Below, in pieces: positions 24,601-38,500 of a stretch of 64,000 bases of DNA (within the stretch, counting starts at the first letter, position 1; every line of letters starts with the position of its first letter). The notes beneath the pieces are model-generated. The model ran no database searches and was not told where the DNA came from. It saw only the letters and a list, made by a program, of their open reading frames with translations. Origin of the DNA: Diploptera punctata (lineage: Eukaryota; Arthropoda; Insecta; Blattodea; Blaberidae); NCBI GenBank assembly GCA_030220185.1, contig JASPKZ010001233.1, positions 434,001 to 498,000 on the forward strand, in the 5' to 3' direction. A program made the position numbers and the translations under genes.

Positions 24601-26439
24601 ACCACAGTTTCAAGAGGAATCCCTCTCATCTTGAGGTGACTGTATAAAGATGGCTGAAGATGAGAGGGATGCCTCTTGAAACTGAGGTACCATGCTTCAA
24701 GATCATGATGTTTGAGGTGAAATTTCACCTCAATATTTATTAATTATTAACTTGAAAACCTCATAATGTCATTTCCCATAATTATTTTTTCTCTTTACCA
24801 TTAATCGTAATAAATCTCTTATTTTTGAATCAGTAATCTGAATGATGTAAATATTTACAATATTTTTTTTTAATGTTAGAAAGAATTGACAATGATACTG
24901 GGTCTTCAAAAAACTAAAAATATGAGTTGAGTCATGTATTTTCTAACTCATTTTATTTACAACATTATTTGCAGGTCGTCGGTCACTACGTAGTGCAATT
25001 CTTAATGTGGTGTGCTCACATAGGAGACATCTACGTCTCGACAATCTGCGTACTCTCATTCTGGCAGACAATAATCTCGCTCGTATTCAGCTGTCAACTG
25101 ATGATGATGGTGCTAGCTCTGTATCAGAAGAAGAGGAGTCTGAATGGGTATGTATGTTACAATTCAACATTTCATGTACATAATTTTTTTAATTTCTTCT
25201 TAATTTCATGTAGGATGGGATATTATTAGTTTCTCCATAGAATGAATAAAAATAATCCTCCACAAAAAACGAATGAAGATACTATAATATCAATAATTGA
25301 AAACAAAACAAGAAAAATTGTTTATCTTTAAACTGCAGGTATGTAATATGAAGCATTTTTTTTATTTTTCTTCACTTGTCATCCTTTATTTCTTTTTATT
25401 AAACCATGTTTTTTTCATAATGAAAATGATAGCATCATTTTTATGTATTGGACTTAGTGGTCAGTTTCAGTCTGTAACCATTCTTTTCTTGGTCTTCCCA
25501 AATTCATTTGATCTTTTCGGGCATGTGTTAAAATACATTTTGGTAAGAAGTTTGATAGTATTATTCTGGCATCCTATTTATTCCTGTTTAGTCTGTATTA
25601 TTCTATGTCCTGGGTGATTGGATCTATTTTAAATTCTTTGAGAATGTCATTTCTTTTGTGATTGAGGGGAGAGTATCTGGCAGTTATTTTTGTAAAAATC
25701 ATTTCTTGTAAGTCTCCTTCCATTTACCATTCTGATAATCCAGGCCTCACTTCCATATGTAAGAACTGTTTGAGCAGGGATTTTGAATATGTTGGATGCT
25801 ATGTCGCACTTGAGAAGGGTTAAAAGTTTGATTAACCATTCACCTCAAAAGATGAGGTACACTCGCCGGCTGTTAATGACCTTCAACTCAGAAGATGAGG
25901 TACACTCGCTTAACACTGATAGTTATATATTTTGCAATATTTTGTATATCCCTTGGCAGGATAATCTTTTGTTAACATTTATGAATAGTAGAGAAATGTG
26001 TTTTGGCCTTCACCCTTATTGTGATCTCAAGTACCGTTATCTTTTGTTCATTTTAAATCTCTGAATATAGACAATATAATTTGCTGTGACTTAAATCTGG
26101 TTTCTGGGAAAATGCATTGAGTATTTAAACCTGAAGCGAATGGGTTAATTACTTCATAAGAATTATGATGGGAATTAACATTATGTGGCTTACAAATTAA
26201 TAAAATTAAAATGAGTCATACAACAACTCACCTCAAATACTCTGTATTCATCACGCCACAGGACTGCAGTTTCAGGAATAGTCTTTCCTATGGTCAAAAT
26301 TGCCTACCTCCAGAGAGTACTTAGGGTTTCAAGGTCAACGAGCTCCCGACTCATATACCATCTAACCAAGACTGACTTCTTCATCAGAGAAATAGCATTA
26401 AAATATAACCTGCCACACACCCCGGCCTACGAAGCACAC

Positions 26440-26482
<43 letters not shown>

Positions 26483-29459
26483 AAAAGCACAGGATATAGA
26501 CTGGATTCTTCCTGATCCCAGCGATGAACACCGAAGAATGGAAGGAACCAAACTTCTCCCTAAGACACGTGTTCACGAGGACCGCCACACATGGATTCCA
26601 CTACAGAGTATGTACCATAAAAGGGTTCCACCTCGCATCGAACCAGTGCCTCTGCAAGCTATATGACCAAAAATGTCAACAATACCACCTTATTGACTGC
26701 ATAGGAAGAAGAAAGCCACTAAAATTCTATGCAGACGATAATAATTTTCAGTAATTGTATTATAATGTACACAGTATGTTTAATAAATCTTTATATTTCC
26801 TATCTTCAGCCATTTTTTTGACTGTGCTATGAAGAACACAGAGTGTAGGAGTTAAGATGATCTATGACTCATTTTAATTTATTGATTAATTATGCCAAGG
26901 ATATTGGTGAATTTGGAAATTTTAATCTTCATGTCTTCATCTTCAATTAAAGAAAGATTGTAGTCAAGGTCATTTTTAATTTAATATTTTTTTAGATAAT
27001 TTGGGATGAGAAAATGTATTTTCAATAATAGTGGAAAAAAATTATATAACCAAACTTCCATACATTAAATCGACAACAAAAATTAATGAATAAACTAATA
27101 GCAGTGATTATAACAATATTGTAATAATAAAATCGTAAGTCATCAGGAAGGTGACTGAAATAAAGCCAAAGAAAGATAAAATCGTAAGCTGTGAAAAGAA
27201 GTATGATATCCTGATGTAAATGTTGCAATAAACACAAAATGACATTCCTGTGTAGGATGTGTTGAGTTCTCCATCTGGCCAGACCAAGAGTCGACTTATG
27301 TTTCCAAACCTCAGTATGCTCGACATCAGCAACAATCAGCTACGAGAAATTCCTCACAATATTCATGAGCTGAACAATCTTTCAGTTCTTAACATCAGTG
27401 GCAATACAGGTGACGTACATTGTATTTATTATTTGTTTATTATTGGCTACATTCTCATTGTCTGAATATTTTCTTAGATCTTTCTCTTCCATGTAATACC
27501 TTTTTCCAACCATTAGTAATAGTAGTAGTCCTGATCACTCCACTGGGAAGCATAGGGCCTTGATAAAAGCTCACCAATGCACTGTGTTGTTTGCGCCAAT
27601 GTTTTAATTTCATTCCAACTCATTCCTGCCTGTTCAGCTTCATCCCTGATTGCATTACTCCATATTGTTCTAAGTCTTCCTCTTTGACTTTTCAATCTTG
27701 GGGGTTCCAATCAAATGCCATTTTTGTGATGTTATCATTCTCTCTCCTTAACACATGACCAACCCATTTCCATTTTCTAAATTTAATTTCTTTACAAATT
27801 TCATTTTGATTCGTTCCTCTCCAAAGTTCTTTATTTGTTATATTCTCTGGCCCTTTTCCCAAACACGTCAGTTTTTTTTGCCCATTTTCTTTGCCTCATC
27901 TTTAAGTTGTTTTTTAATATCCAAACCATTTAAATGATGATCTTGTAGAAGATTTCCAGGCAGTTGGCCATGGTCTTGAGCCTTGTAGTTCCCCGACGTT
28001 TCGCCAGAGACTGCATCCAGCATCCTCAAGGGTTGTCTTGAGGATGCTGGAAGCAGTCTCTGGCGAAATGTCGGGGAACTACAAGCCTCAAAACTATGGC
28101 CAACATCCCGGAAATCTATGGGATCATCATAATAACTCCGAGCCTAAGTCAAACCATTTAAACCTTCAATACTTTTAAAATTCATATTAAAGCACCATTG
28201 AGGTTATGTAATAAGATATTAAATATAAAATTTGGTACCTGGTAAGTCAGTCATCCTCAATTAAATTATTAAACTTCATGCAATTCCAATATGAAGGCCT
28301 TTAAAATGCACAAGATGAAACATTGTTTTTGAAAGGCCTCCATATTAGAATTACTTGATGAAGTTTAATAATTTAGTTGAGGACGATTGAATTACTAGGT
28401 ACCAATTTTATATTTAATAACTCATTTAAACCTGTAGTAATATTTTTTTATAAGTTCCTAGGTTTCTAGCCAGGTCATTATTAACAAAGCTCTCTATACA
28501 TGTGTATTCTGGTATCATTTTCAGAGTATATAAATATAATAAAGCTTATAAATTGAATATATGTGGGAAATAACACTATGAGGTTTATTTTAATTATATT
28601 TGAGTTATGTTTTTTGACTCACCTCATATTTCTTGATTTTTATGCATAAAAATCAAGAAATATGAGGTGAGTCAAAAAACACAACTCGAATATAATTAAA
28701 ATTTATAAAATTACAATAGGAAATAACATTATGAGGTTCATCTTAATAGATAAGGTGAGTCTGTTGCATCTTACCTCATAAAAGTTGAGTACTTTTAGGA
28801 CATGTTTCATAACACTTTTGTTTCATTTTTAGTTTGTCCAGACTGTTGATATTTTCCACTGATTCTACCAAAAGATGGAGTGAGAGTCGACATCTAGAGC
28901 CAACAATGTAGAAAATCAACAATCTGGACAAGCTGAAGATGAAACACAAGCGTTTTGAAACATGTCCTAGAAGATTATATTTGAAGAGAAAAATATATGC
29001 TCAGACTGGGATTTGAACCCAGGATCTTTTGCTTGCTATCCGAATGCTCTATCAACAGCTACCTGAGAACTCCAATCTAAACATAAGTTTTTCTCTTATA
29101 TACATTGTTAATTCCTGAGTGCCAAATGCTACGAAACCATTGCTTCGATCTTGCTTCTTTATTAAGAATACCTTTTATTGGGAATTTTGCATTACATTAT
29201 AAAGCCAATATGGCCTCTACTCAAATTTTATGAGGTAAGATGCAACAGACTAACATTATTTATTATAATTAAAGCTTCCTAAATTATTAGTGCAAAGTAA
29301 GTGTACTGTACATTTCTGATTTTGTATAATTTTTTTTGGTTTATAAAAAAATATATAAGTTGAATAAATTAAGATAAAATTGAATGTTTCATACCTCTCC
29401 TCATATTAAAATTAATTAAAAAATTATGGAATTTTAAAAAATTACTTAAAAAAATGGAT

Positions 29460-29502
<43 letters not shown>

Positions 29503-32500
29503 TAATAAAATAGTGTATATAAATTTTAATAATATTTTATTTTGGGAAGTGATATTTTGAGGTTATTTTTAATTAAATTATTTGTAGTCTGTTGAGGTAA
29601 GATGAACAGACTAAAAATAATTTAATTTTAATAATGTTGATTTCACAAAATTCTAATGATCTTTTCAAAATATTGGTATCTATTTTTATTACAAATTTAA
29701 GATCAATCTTGTTAATTTGTCATATAACAGATGTCTCTGAGCTTCCACCTCAAATGGGGCTCTTGTCACGACTTTGGAACTTGAATACGAGGGGATGTAG
29801 CCTGCAGGAACCATTGAAATCTATGATTGATTCTAAAAAGTACAAGACAATGGACGTGATTGGATATCTAAAATCTGTATTAGAAGATGCAAGACCGTAT
29901 GCTCGCATGAAGCTGATGATTGTTGGAGTTCAAGGAATTGGGAAAACATCTCTTCTTGAACAATTGAGACAAGAGGGTTATGGCTCATATAAGAAGAAAC
30001 CTGTTGAGGTAATTCATTGCTAAACTATATTCTCTGTATAACATTACTAAAATAATTAATTTAATTATTTCTTATTCTCTTGTTTCCTTAAAAAATAAAT
30101 TCATACTACAGTTATAACTAAGGCCAGGAATTTTATGCCCTAAAATCCTGCTAAATCTGCTAGTAAGTATGCCTTTAAAAATGTTAAAATATGCCAACAA
30201 GTATGCACTAATAAAATTCTATTTTTATTAACATATTACTATGTGGTAAATTGAAATAAATTATTAGAAACTAGCTGATTACCTGGTGTTACCTGTGGAT
30301 CTACTTATCCCAACATTTTTAGTTACGGTAATTGCTATATGCCAAGTTTGATTTGATTAAATAAAAATTGGGGCCACTAAAGCATAACGGACTATGGCAT
30401 TGCGAGTAATATCCTGCAGCCTCTTATGATAGAGAATTCAGCGTTGCCCAGGAATCTACTTATTCTGATCTTCATGACAGAAATGAGCTGAAAGACAAAA
30501 ATGGTTATTGTGAGTTATCCATAAAGGTAAAACATATAATGTTGTGGACTTTTTTTGTAGAATTTTTTTGAGATATTCAATTCTGTATACAATAATTTGG
30601 TGTATTTGTTATGGTTTAGGCAGCATAAGCTATTTAAGCATCCAAAGAGTTACATTTTTAATGCACTGATGCATTTTTTTTAGCTCTGGCGGTATAGTAC
30701 ATACAGTAACATGTTATATACTTTAATTTTCCCAGAAAAATTCTCTAAATGATTATGAAAACCCCATTCAAATCGATCATGTAGTTTCTGAATCCATAAA
30801 GGACAGACAGACACTCTTATATAAATGAATAAGTTTATAAATAAGTTTGGTCTGCGTTCTTACCTCATATAATTGTTTCTTTTACGACATATGTTTCAAA
30901 TCATGTATGCTCCATCTTCAGTTAATAAATAATTAATAAGTAAGATGACTCTGTTGCATCTTACTTCATAAAAGTTAAGTTCTTCTAGGATATGTTTCAG
31001 ATCAATTCTGTTTCATCGTCAGCTTCTCCAGACTCATATATATATATATTTTTTTTTTTCCTGTAAAATTTGTGGAAATGGATTTAATATGTTTCCATTA
31101 TTTTTTTTTTATTATTTATTTCATACATCTCAATGAAATGAATAATAAAAATATCGAAAGAAGCTTATAATGTAATATAAAAATTCCCAAATAAATGTCT
31201 TCTTAATAAAAAAGCTGCCATTTGCAAAGATTGAAACTAAGATTTCATAGCATTTGGTACACGGGAATTTACAACGTATGTAAGAGAAAAATTTGCATTT
31301 AGATTGTAACTCACCCTGGTAGCTCTGTCGGTAGAGCATTGACCTGGAAAGCCAAAGGTCCTGGGTTCGAGTCTCAGTCTGGACGTATAATTTTTCTCTT
31401 CAAATATGTTTCCATTATCCAGCAACGATGTGCAAATACATGATCTTCCTGGCTCTAGTCATAACATACATAGCTTCACAGTAAAATACACATCTCAAAT
31501 ATTTATGTAATATGGTTGGTATCTAATGTCGAGTACTTGATAATGAAATCATTCGCTCTGTATGTTTATGTAATATTGTTGTATAAATCTTCTGTAGGCC
31601 ATAATTATTGTTCTTCAATAACTACTACATGTTAGTATGATTTTGTTCATGTGTTTGTACTTCACCAGATATATTTTTTTATCTTTATCTCACAGTAGTT
31701 TACTTTGTACTCAATTATATGAAGTTAACAGTGTTAATATTTTAGATTTTTAAATAAATTTACAAGGTGTTTCTGTGAGGGTGGACTGAACCCAACCTTG
31801 CACAGAAACTCCCTATTATAGCCCTATTATAGGCAGTTGGCAGAAAGTTTCAAGGTGAACAAGTGAACAATTGCTGCATATGAAGATGTAAAGCAGAATC
31901 ATCAGGGAGCAATAGCTTCCTCATGGAAATCTGATTTTCATGACTCCGATCCCACCCTTGTAGAAACATCTTATAGTGAAATTGAAAATAGCATTTTATT
32001 TAGAATGTTTGTACCTTAATTTCATAGCACTGGGCAAAGCGCATGGGAAATAAAAACATCAATGTGAAAACTTCTCGTGGAACTAATATGTCAACTGTTG
32101 GAGTCGATATTGGTGACTGGATTTATGAGAAGAAAATTCGTGGACAATCATCGTACGGTCCTGTTGTATTCAGGTATATCATTAACATGGCATAGTGTAT
32201 AAATGGGTATTTAACACTAAGGGCAGTATTCTTGGATGTTACTCATTCCAGCAGGTCAAATCTCACAGAAGCAACACTTTACAAAGTCTCCATTTGTTGG
32301 TAGACTGATGAACCTCTAAATCAAATCAACTTCCCTGGGAATTTCAAAATTCATTGAAGAGGGTCCTCTTAATATTGGTTGAATGCTGTAAGTCAGCCAT
32401 TAGCAGATTTGCATTTTATATTACATGAACAACTTTCTTTGACCAATGAATGCGTGAGTCACAACTGTATTTGCAATGAAACAATTGTTCACTTCAGCGC

Positions 32501-35500
32501 ATCCAAAATACTGACCTAAAAGATTTATAATTGTTTCGATTTCAATATTTATTTTAGTATGTTTAGTTCATATAGAGTTCTTGTATCATTATCTATAGAT
32601 CTTGTAATAATAAATTATAGTATTTTTTATCCAGAAACCATAAACATTGCTAACTTGATCACATATTTTTCAGTTTCACACAAGGAATTCAGTCAGCCAA
32701 AAATTATTTTTTCTATATTAGATTTTTGTTTTACAATATATTATTTCTGAATATAATTTAAAATTATTATTTTTTAAAATATTTTTAGAACTTGGGATTT
32801 TGGAGGACAGCGTGAATATTATGCTACACACCAATATTTTCTTTCTAAAAGAAGTCTTTATCTCGTCGTATGGAGGATTCCTGATGGTCAACGAGGTATC
32901 AATGAGATTTTACACTGGCTTGTTAATATTCAGGTATACATTTTGCATTTAATATTTTTAAAATACTAGGCCATTATGTTTTTACAGCTAAAGTGTGAAC
33001 TACAACATGTGATGTAATAAGAGAATTGTAATGAAATAATTTATAGTATGATTTTGTTACTTCTTACATGTCTTACACACTTACATGCATTTCTTCTTAA
33101 TGAATTTGTTCAAAAATAGTTTGAGCAAGTTAAAATAGTTTAGGGTATTGAGCTGTTACAATTAGTTCAAAGTATAAAATCATGGGATATTATGTTTATT
33201 ATTTTTTATATAAATATTTTTATTTATCAAATTTATTATGTCTTGATCATTTGCTTTATAGCATTTGATATACAGAATTCTTTAATAATGAGTGTAGAAT
33301 ATATTTTTAACGACTCACCTCATATGATTTCAAATTTTTTTGATACCGGCAGTTTCAGACAATCACAGAATTTCATCAGTGGAAGCCATGACTGAAGAGG
33401 GACAAGATATTGTCTGAAACCGCCGGCATCAAAGAAATTTGAAATCATATGAGGTGAATCGTTAAAAATATATTCTACACTCACTATTAATGATATAACC
33501 TCATAATGTTTACTTCCCAATATTAATTTAAATATACAGAATTCTTATTTAGGTAAACTTTTATCACTTGCCTCATATTCTTCTTCTAATATATTCTTAT
33601 ATTTCATAATTTATGTTATCTTCAATATGGTTGGTTGGTATCTAATGTCGAGCACTTGATAATGAAATCATTCACTCTTTTATTTGAAATTACATCTACC
33701 TTTTTGGCATAGCATTTAGCATATAGTTGGCATCTCAGGAATACGGGTTATAGCATAGTAATTTTTATGTATAAGGTTTGGGAGTTTGGAATATGTTCCT
33801 CTTATTAAAGACAACTGAGTACTATATTGATGTGAGAAGAAGCATAACTAAAATTAATTGAGAGACAGTGTCATTCTAACATTCTTATTTTTTTTATTAA
33901 ATTAAACAGCATGTTCCATTACATTAATGCAGGGATGATTTTTATAGGATGTTGCTAGTTTGTGCAACCACTAGTTTTCAAATAACTTACCATTTAATAA
34001 AATTACAACAGGAAGTAACATTATGAGGTTCTTCTTAATAAATAAGGTAAATCTGGTACATCTTACCTCATAAATATCTGTGTTTCATTTTACATGTTTT
34101 GATATGCTATTTATATCCTCATCAGCTTGTCCAGACTGTTGAATGTTATGTTGTCAGCCCTGGATGTCGACTCCCACTACCATAAGATGGAGCTGTTATG
34201 ACATGAATTATTTATTATTGTTCTTATTTCAATACCGATAAATTGCATAATAAGATATAATTGAACCAGAAAATTAGAGAAAAATGAATGTTATTATAGA
34301 AGCAATAGAAGAACGAAGATTGGAATGGTATGGATATCTGAAGAGGATGGAGAATAATAGAATCCCAAGAATGATGTTTGCTTGGAATGCTGAAGGCAGG
34401 AGGAGGCGGGGGAAACCCAGGGAACAGTGGTTGGATGAAGTGAGAAGAAACATGATCAGCAGAGACCTCAAAGAAGAAGATGCTGAGGATAGAAATCTGT
34501 GGTGGAGCAAAATTCATTTGGGCTGAAGGATAACTACTGTAATGTAGAGAAAATCCTTTAAAAAAATAATTGAGGTAGTAGTCACAATATAAAATAATAT
34601 ATTGATGGAGTTTGAAGATGAAGATAAAATTACCTTTGAAACTAGTATCGTGAAAACACTGAAATTTATTAGGTGAGATATAAAAACATTATCTCCAACT
34701 TACTTACTCACTGGCACTATCGAACACGTAGGTTCATGGCCGCGCGGACATAAGCTCTCCATACATCCCTATCCTGAGCTAATGCTTTCCAATCATTTCC
34801 TGTATAATCTACTTCCCTCAAATCATAGTTAATGTTGTTCTCCCACCTCATTCTTGGTCTACCAACTGGGCGTTTTCCTTCTGGCTTTCCTACAAGAAGT
34901 TTCCATGCACGTCTTTCATTCCCCATACGCGCAACATGTCCTGCCCATCGCAGTCTATGGGACTTAACTGTTCTTATTATATCTGGCTTCCTATAAAGAC
35001 CATGTAGTTCATTGTTATGTAGTCTTCTCCATTCACCTGTCTGTTCATCTCTCTTTGGTCCAAAAATTTTCCTAAGAACTTTATTCTCAAATACTCGTAA
35101 TCTCCTTTCCTCCCTTAAAGTAAGAGTCCATGTTTCGCACCCATATAATATAACTGGTAGAATAATAGTTTTATATATTTTCAGCTTAACGTTTTTTGAA
35201 AGGAGTTGGGACATCAAAAGTCTCTGCAATGCATAATAGCATGCATTTCCAGAATTGAGCCTATGTTTAATTTTTTTGTGCATCTCATTCCTATTTGTGA
35301 TTATTGTTCCTAGGTATTTGAATTCAGCCAATTCCTCAAAATTTCCCTCATTTGTCATTAGCTGTCCATTTCCATTATATAATGTATTTCTACGTGTGAC
35401 CATATATTTAGTTTTACTGATATTTACTTCCAGTCCTAATTTCTTAGTGTTACTCAATAGTGTGTGCGTGTTGGCCTTTAGTATCTCCTCGCTATCGGCC

Positions 35501-38500
35501 AGTAGTACCACATCATCAGCATAAACTAACAGCTTATTAATACCATTCAGTTGTAAACCTTCCTTATTCTCTAAAGATTTAATGGCATGCTCTAGTACAA
35601 AATTAAATAGTAGAGGAGATAGTGCATCTCCTTGCTTCAACCCATTCTGGATTTCAAAAGTGTCTGAAAACTGTTTGCCTACACGCACCCTACTCGTTGA
35701 GCCATTTAGACACATTCGTATAAGTCTAACTAACTTTTTGGGAATTCCGAACTCCAGCAGGATACTATATAACTTCTCCCTCTTAATTGAATCATATGCT
35801 TTTTTGAAGTCTACATATAGTTGATGTACAGTACCATTATATTCCCATTTCTTTTCTAACACATTATCTCCAACTCATTTATAAATTGAAAAATACCTCA
35901 TAGTGTTATTTCCCACTTTAATTTTGATTAAAATAAAATTAGTACCAGATAGGTGGTCCCATCCTCAGTTTGGTTTAAAATCTTTTAAAACCCGAATGTC
36001 TTTGTGTGATTATGTAGAGAGGGGTTGTTTGTATCCTCTCTACAGAATCACACAAAATATTCAGTAGCTTGAAACCTTCTGCTGAGGATGAAATCTGTTT
36101 CAAAAAAACCTTCAGGTTTTAATAAACAAAGATGAGGATGACGGCACCTATCTGTTACTAATTTTATAATTTCATATTTTGTGTCCACCACTGTGGTCTC
36201 GAGGTAGCGTGCTGCCTTGTCACGCGGGCCTGGTTCGATTCCCAGTTGGGACAGGCTTCTTGGTGAGGTTTTTTCGGGGTTTTTCCTCACCTCTAAGATA
36301 AATGTCAGGAAGCTTAGGGCCCAACGGTCCCTGAAAATCACCATCCTTAACGATGTGGAAAGCAACAGGAAGCTACCACACCTATAATTCCCTAGTAAAG
36401 CTTCAAAGCATAGCATGAAAATGCTATGATTTCAGTGAAAGACCTGCCCTTGAGCAGAATTATTGTAGAATAAAATATTACTGTTATTTTTATATAATAA
36501 ATTGGGGTATTTTTAACATTATGAGGTTCAATTCATAAGAATTGAATGAATTGTGATTTCTTCTTACCACATACTTCTATGTTTTTTTAAGCACAGCACT
36601 GCATTATCAGTGGTGACAATGGTCACTGATACTGCAGTGCTGTGTTTAAAAAACATAGAAGTATAAGGCAAGAAGAAATCACAATTCATTTAATTCTTAT
36701 TACTGTTATTGTTCTATCTCTATCTATCTTCGGGTTTTTACAGCTGCTGCCGTCTTCCCGTGCCAAACCTCCAAAGCCTACGGTCTTGGGCATCTTCGAT
36801 GCTTAGCCCTCTAGCTTGCATTACTGTCTTCATGTTTTCCTTCCATGTTAACCTTGGTCTTCCTCTTTTCTTCTTTCTGTTAGGATGCCATTCATATAGT
36901 TGCTTCGGCCATCGCTCATCTTCCATTCTTAAAACATGTCCTAACCACTTTAATTCCTTTTCCTCAATTCTTTCAATTATGCTTTCTTCTGCTTCCATTT
37001 TGTTTCTAATTTCCTTATTTGTGACACGTTCTAATCTAGACTTTCTGGCACTTCTTCGTAAATAATCCATTTCTAGAGCTATTAGTCTATTCTTGTAGTA
37101 CTTATTGATTGTCCATACCTCACTTCCGTACATTGCAACAGATTCCACCAATGTTTTACCAATATATTTTTTTGTGTCTTTCCAATATGCTTATCCCACC
37201 ATATGGAATTTAATGATGATATTATTTTGCTACTCAATTCAATTCTATGTTTTATGTTCTCTTTGCCTATACCTTCGATGTTATCCATAATCATTCCCAA
37301 ATATTTAGTTTGTTTCACTTGCTTTATTTGGATTCCATCTTCCAATACTAAGTTTTCTCTTTCATTGCTATTTATTGCCAGATATTCTGTTTTTTGTAAA
37401 TTTACTGTGAGACCCCATGATTCATATGTGCTTTTCAACCTTTTTATCATGAATTCCATATCAAAATTGTCCTGCGCTAAAACCAGTTGATCATCGGCAA
37501 ATTGTAATGTCAGCAAAAATCTATTGCCTATTGGGATCCCCATACCTTTGCAGCTTTGTTTCCATTTCGTTAATATAATTCTACATAAATATTAAATAAA
37601 ATTGGTGATAGACTGCACCCTTGTTTCAATCCCTTTGAGGTGTTTATAGGATTAGACATTATATTTCCCATTTAACATAAGCGGAGTTATCTTTATAGGT
37701 TTGTTTAATAATTTCTATTAGGTTTCTGTCAATATTGTATTTCTCCAATACTTCCCATAATTTGTTCCTCGGAATTGAGTCATAAGCTTTCTCTAAATCT
37801 ATCATTGTCAAATGGGTTTCTTCTCCACTGCAGTCCGTTTTTCAATTAACTGTTGCATTGCAAATATATTGTCAACACATGACCTTCCTGGTCTGAACCA
37901 TTTTGATCTTCTCCTAATTTGTCTTTAACATCTTTTTGTAACTTTGTTTTTAATAACTTCGTAATATTCTATATAATGTGTTATTTATACTTAGTCCTCT
38001 GTAGTTTTTTGCGTCTCTTCTATCGCCCTTCTTGTATATTGGTACTATGTAGCTTATTTTCCATTCATCAGGAATCTTCTGTATTGCAATGCACTTATTA
38101 TACAAGTCCCTCAATCTACCTATTAAATTTTTTGGGCCATATTTAATTAACTCATTTGGTATGTTTTCCCGGCCCTGGTGCCTTTTTATTCTTTAGGGTT
38201 TGAATTTCTAATTCTATATCTATTGTATCAAATTCCAGGGCGTTCATTTCTATGGATGGATTTTCTGTTGTTTCCATAAACTCATTTCTAGTTTCTGACA
38301 GTAAAGCTTTGTAATGTTTTTCTGCGTCTGATTTTGCTAACAAATTTATCTTGCTGGGTCCTTGGTTGGTTTTCAGTGTTTTTAGAAATCTCCATACTTC
38401 TGATGATTGTGATCCTCCTATATAACTTTCTATTTCTTGGCATTTGCTTTCCATAATTTGTTTTTTTCTTCTATCACTTTCCTTTTAACTTTGGCGTTTG

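Larger units (their letters stand above)
28720..29260. repeat. Hammerhead fold-back containing a T-repeat copy
   Basis: Outer landmarks GGAAATAACATTATGAGG (28730) and TTTATGAGGTAAGATGC (29228) belong to the PLE-terminal family. Inside are a decayed minus core (28790-28850), a plus core (28931-28968) and, from 28977, a minus-strand T repeat with its tRNA-like sequence at 28999-29068. Confidence 0.6.

Noticed and set aside
26290..26499. Host coding exon for KIAYLQRVLRVSRS...
   Set aside because: The frame is broken by a (GA)n tract, is not in phase with the Lrrk exons, and resembles the C-terminus of a transposon ORF.
36601..36690. Hammerhead core in the 36520 and 61130 fold-backs
   Set aside because: CTGATA is present, but no GAAAC follows at the right distance and the palindrome explains the local pairing.
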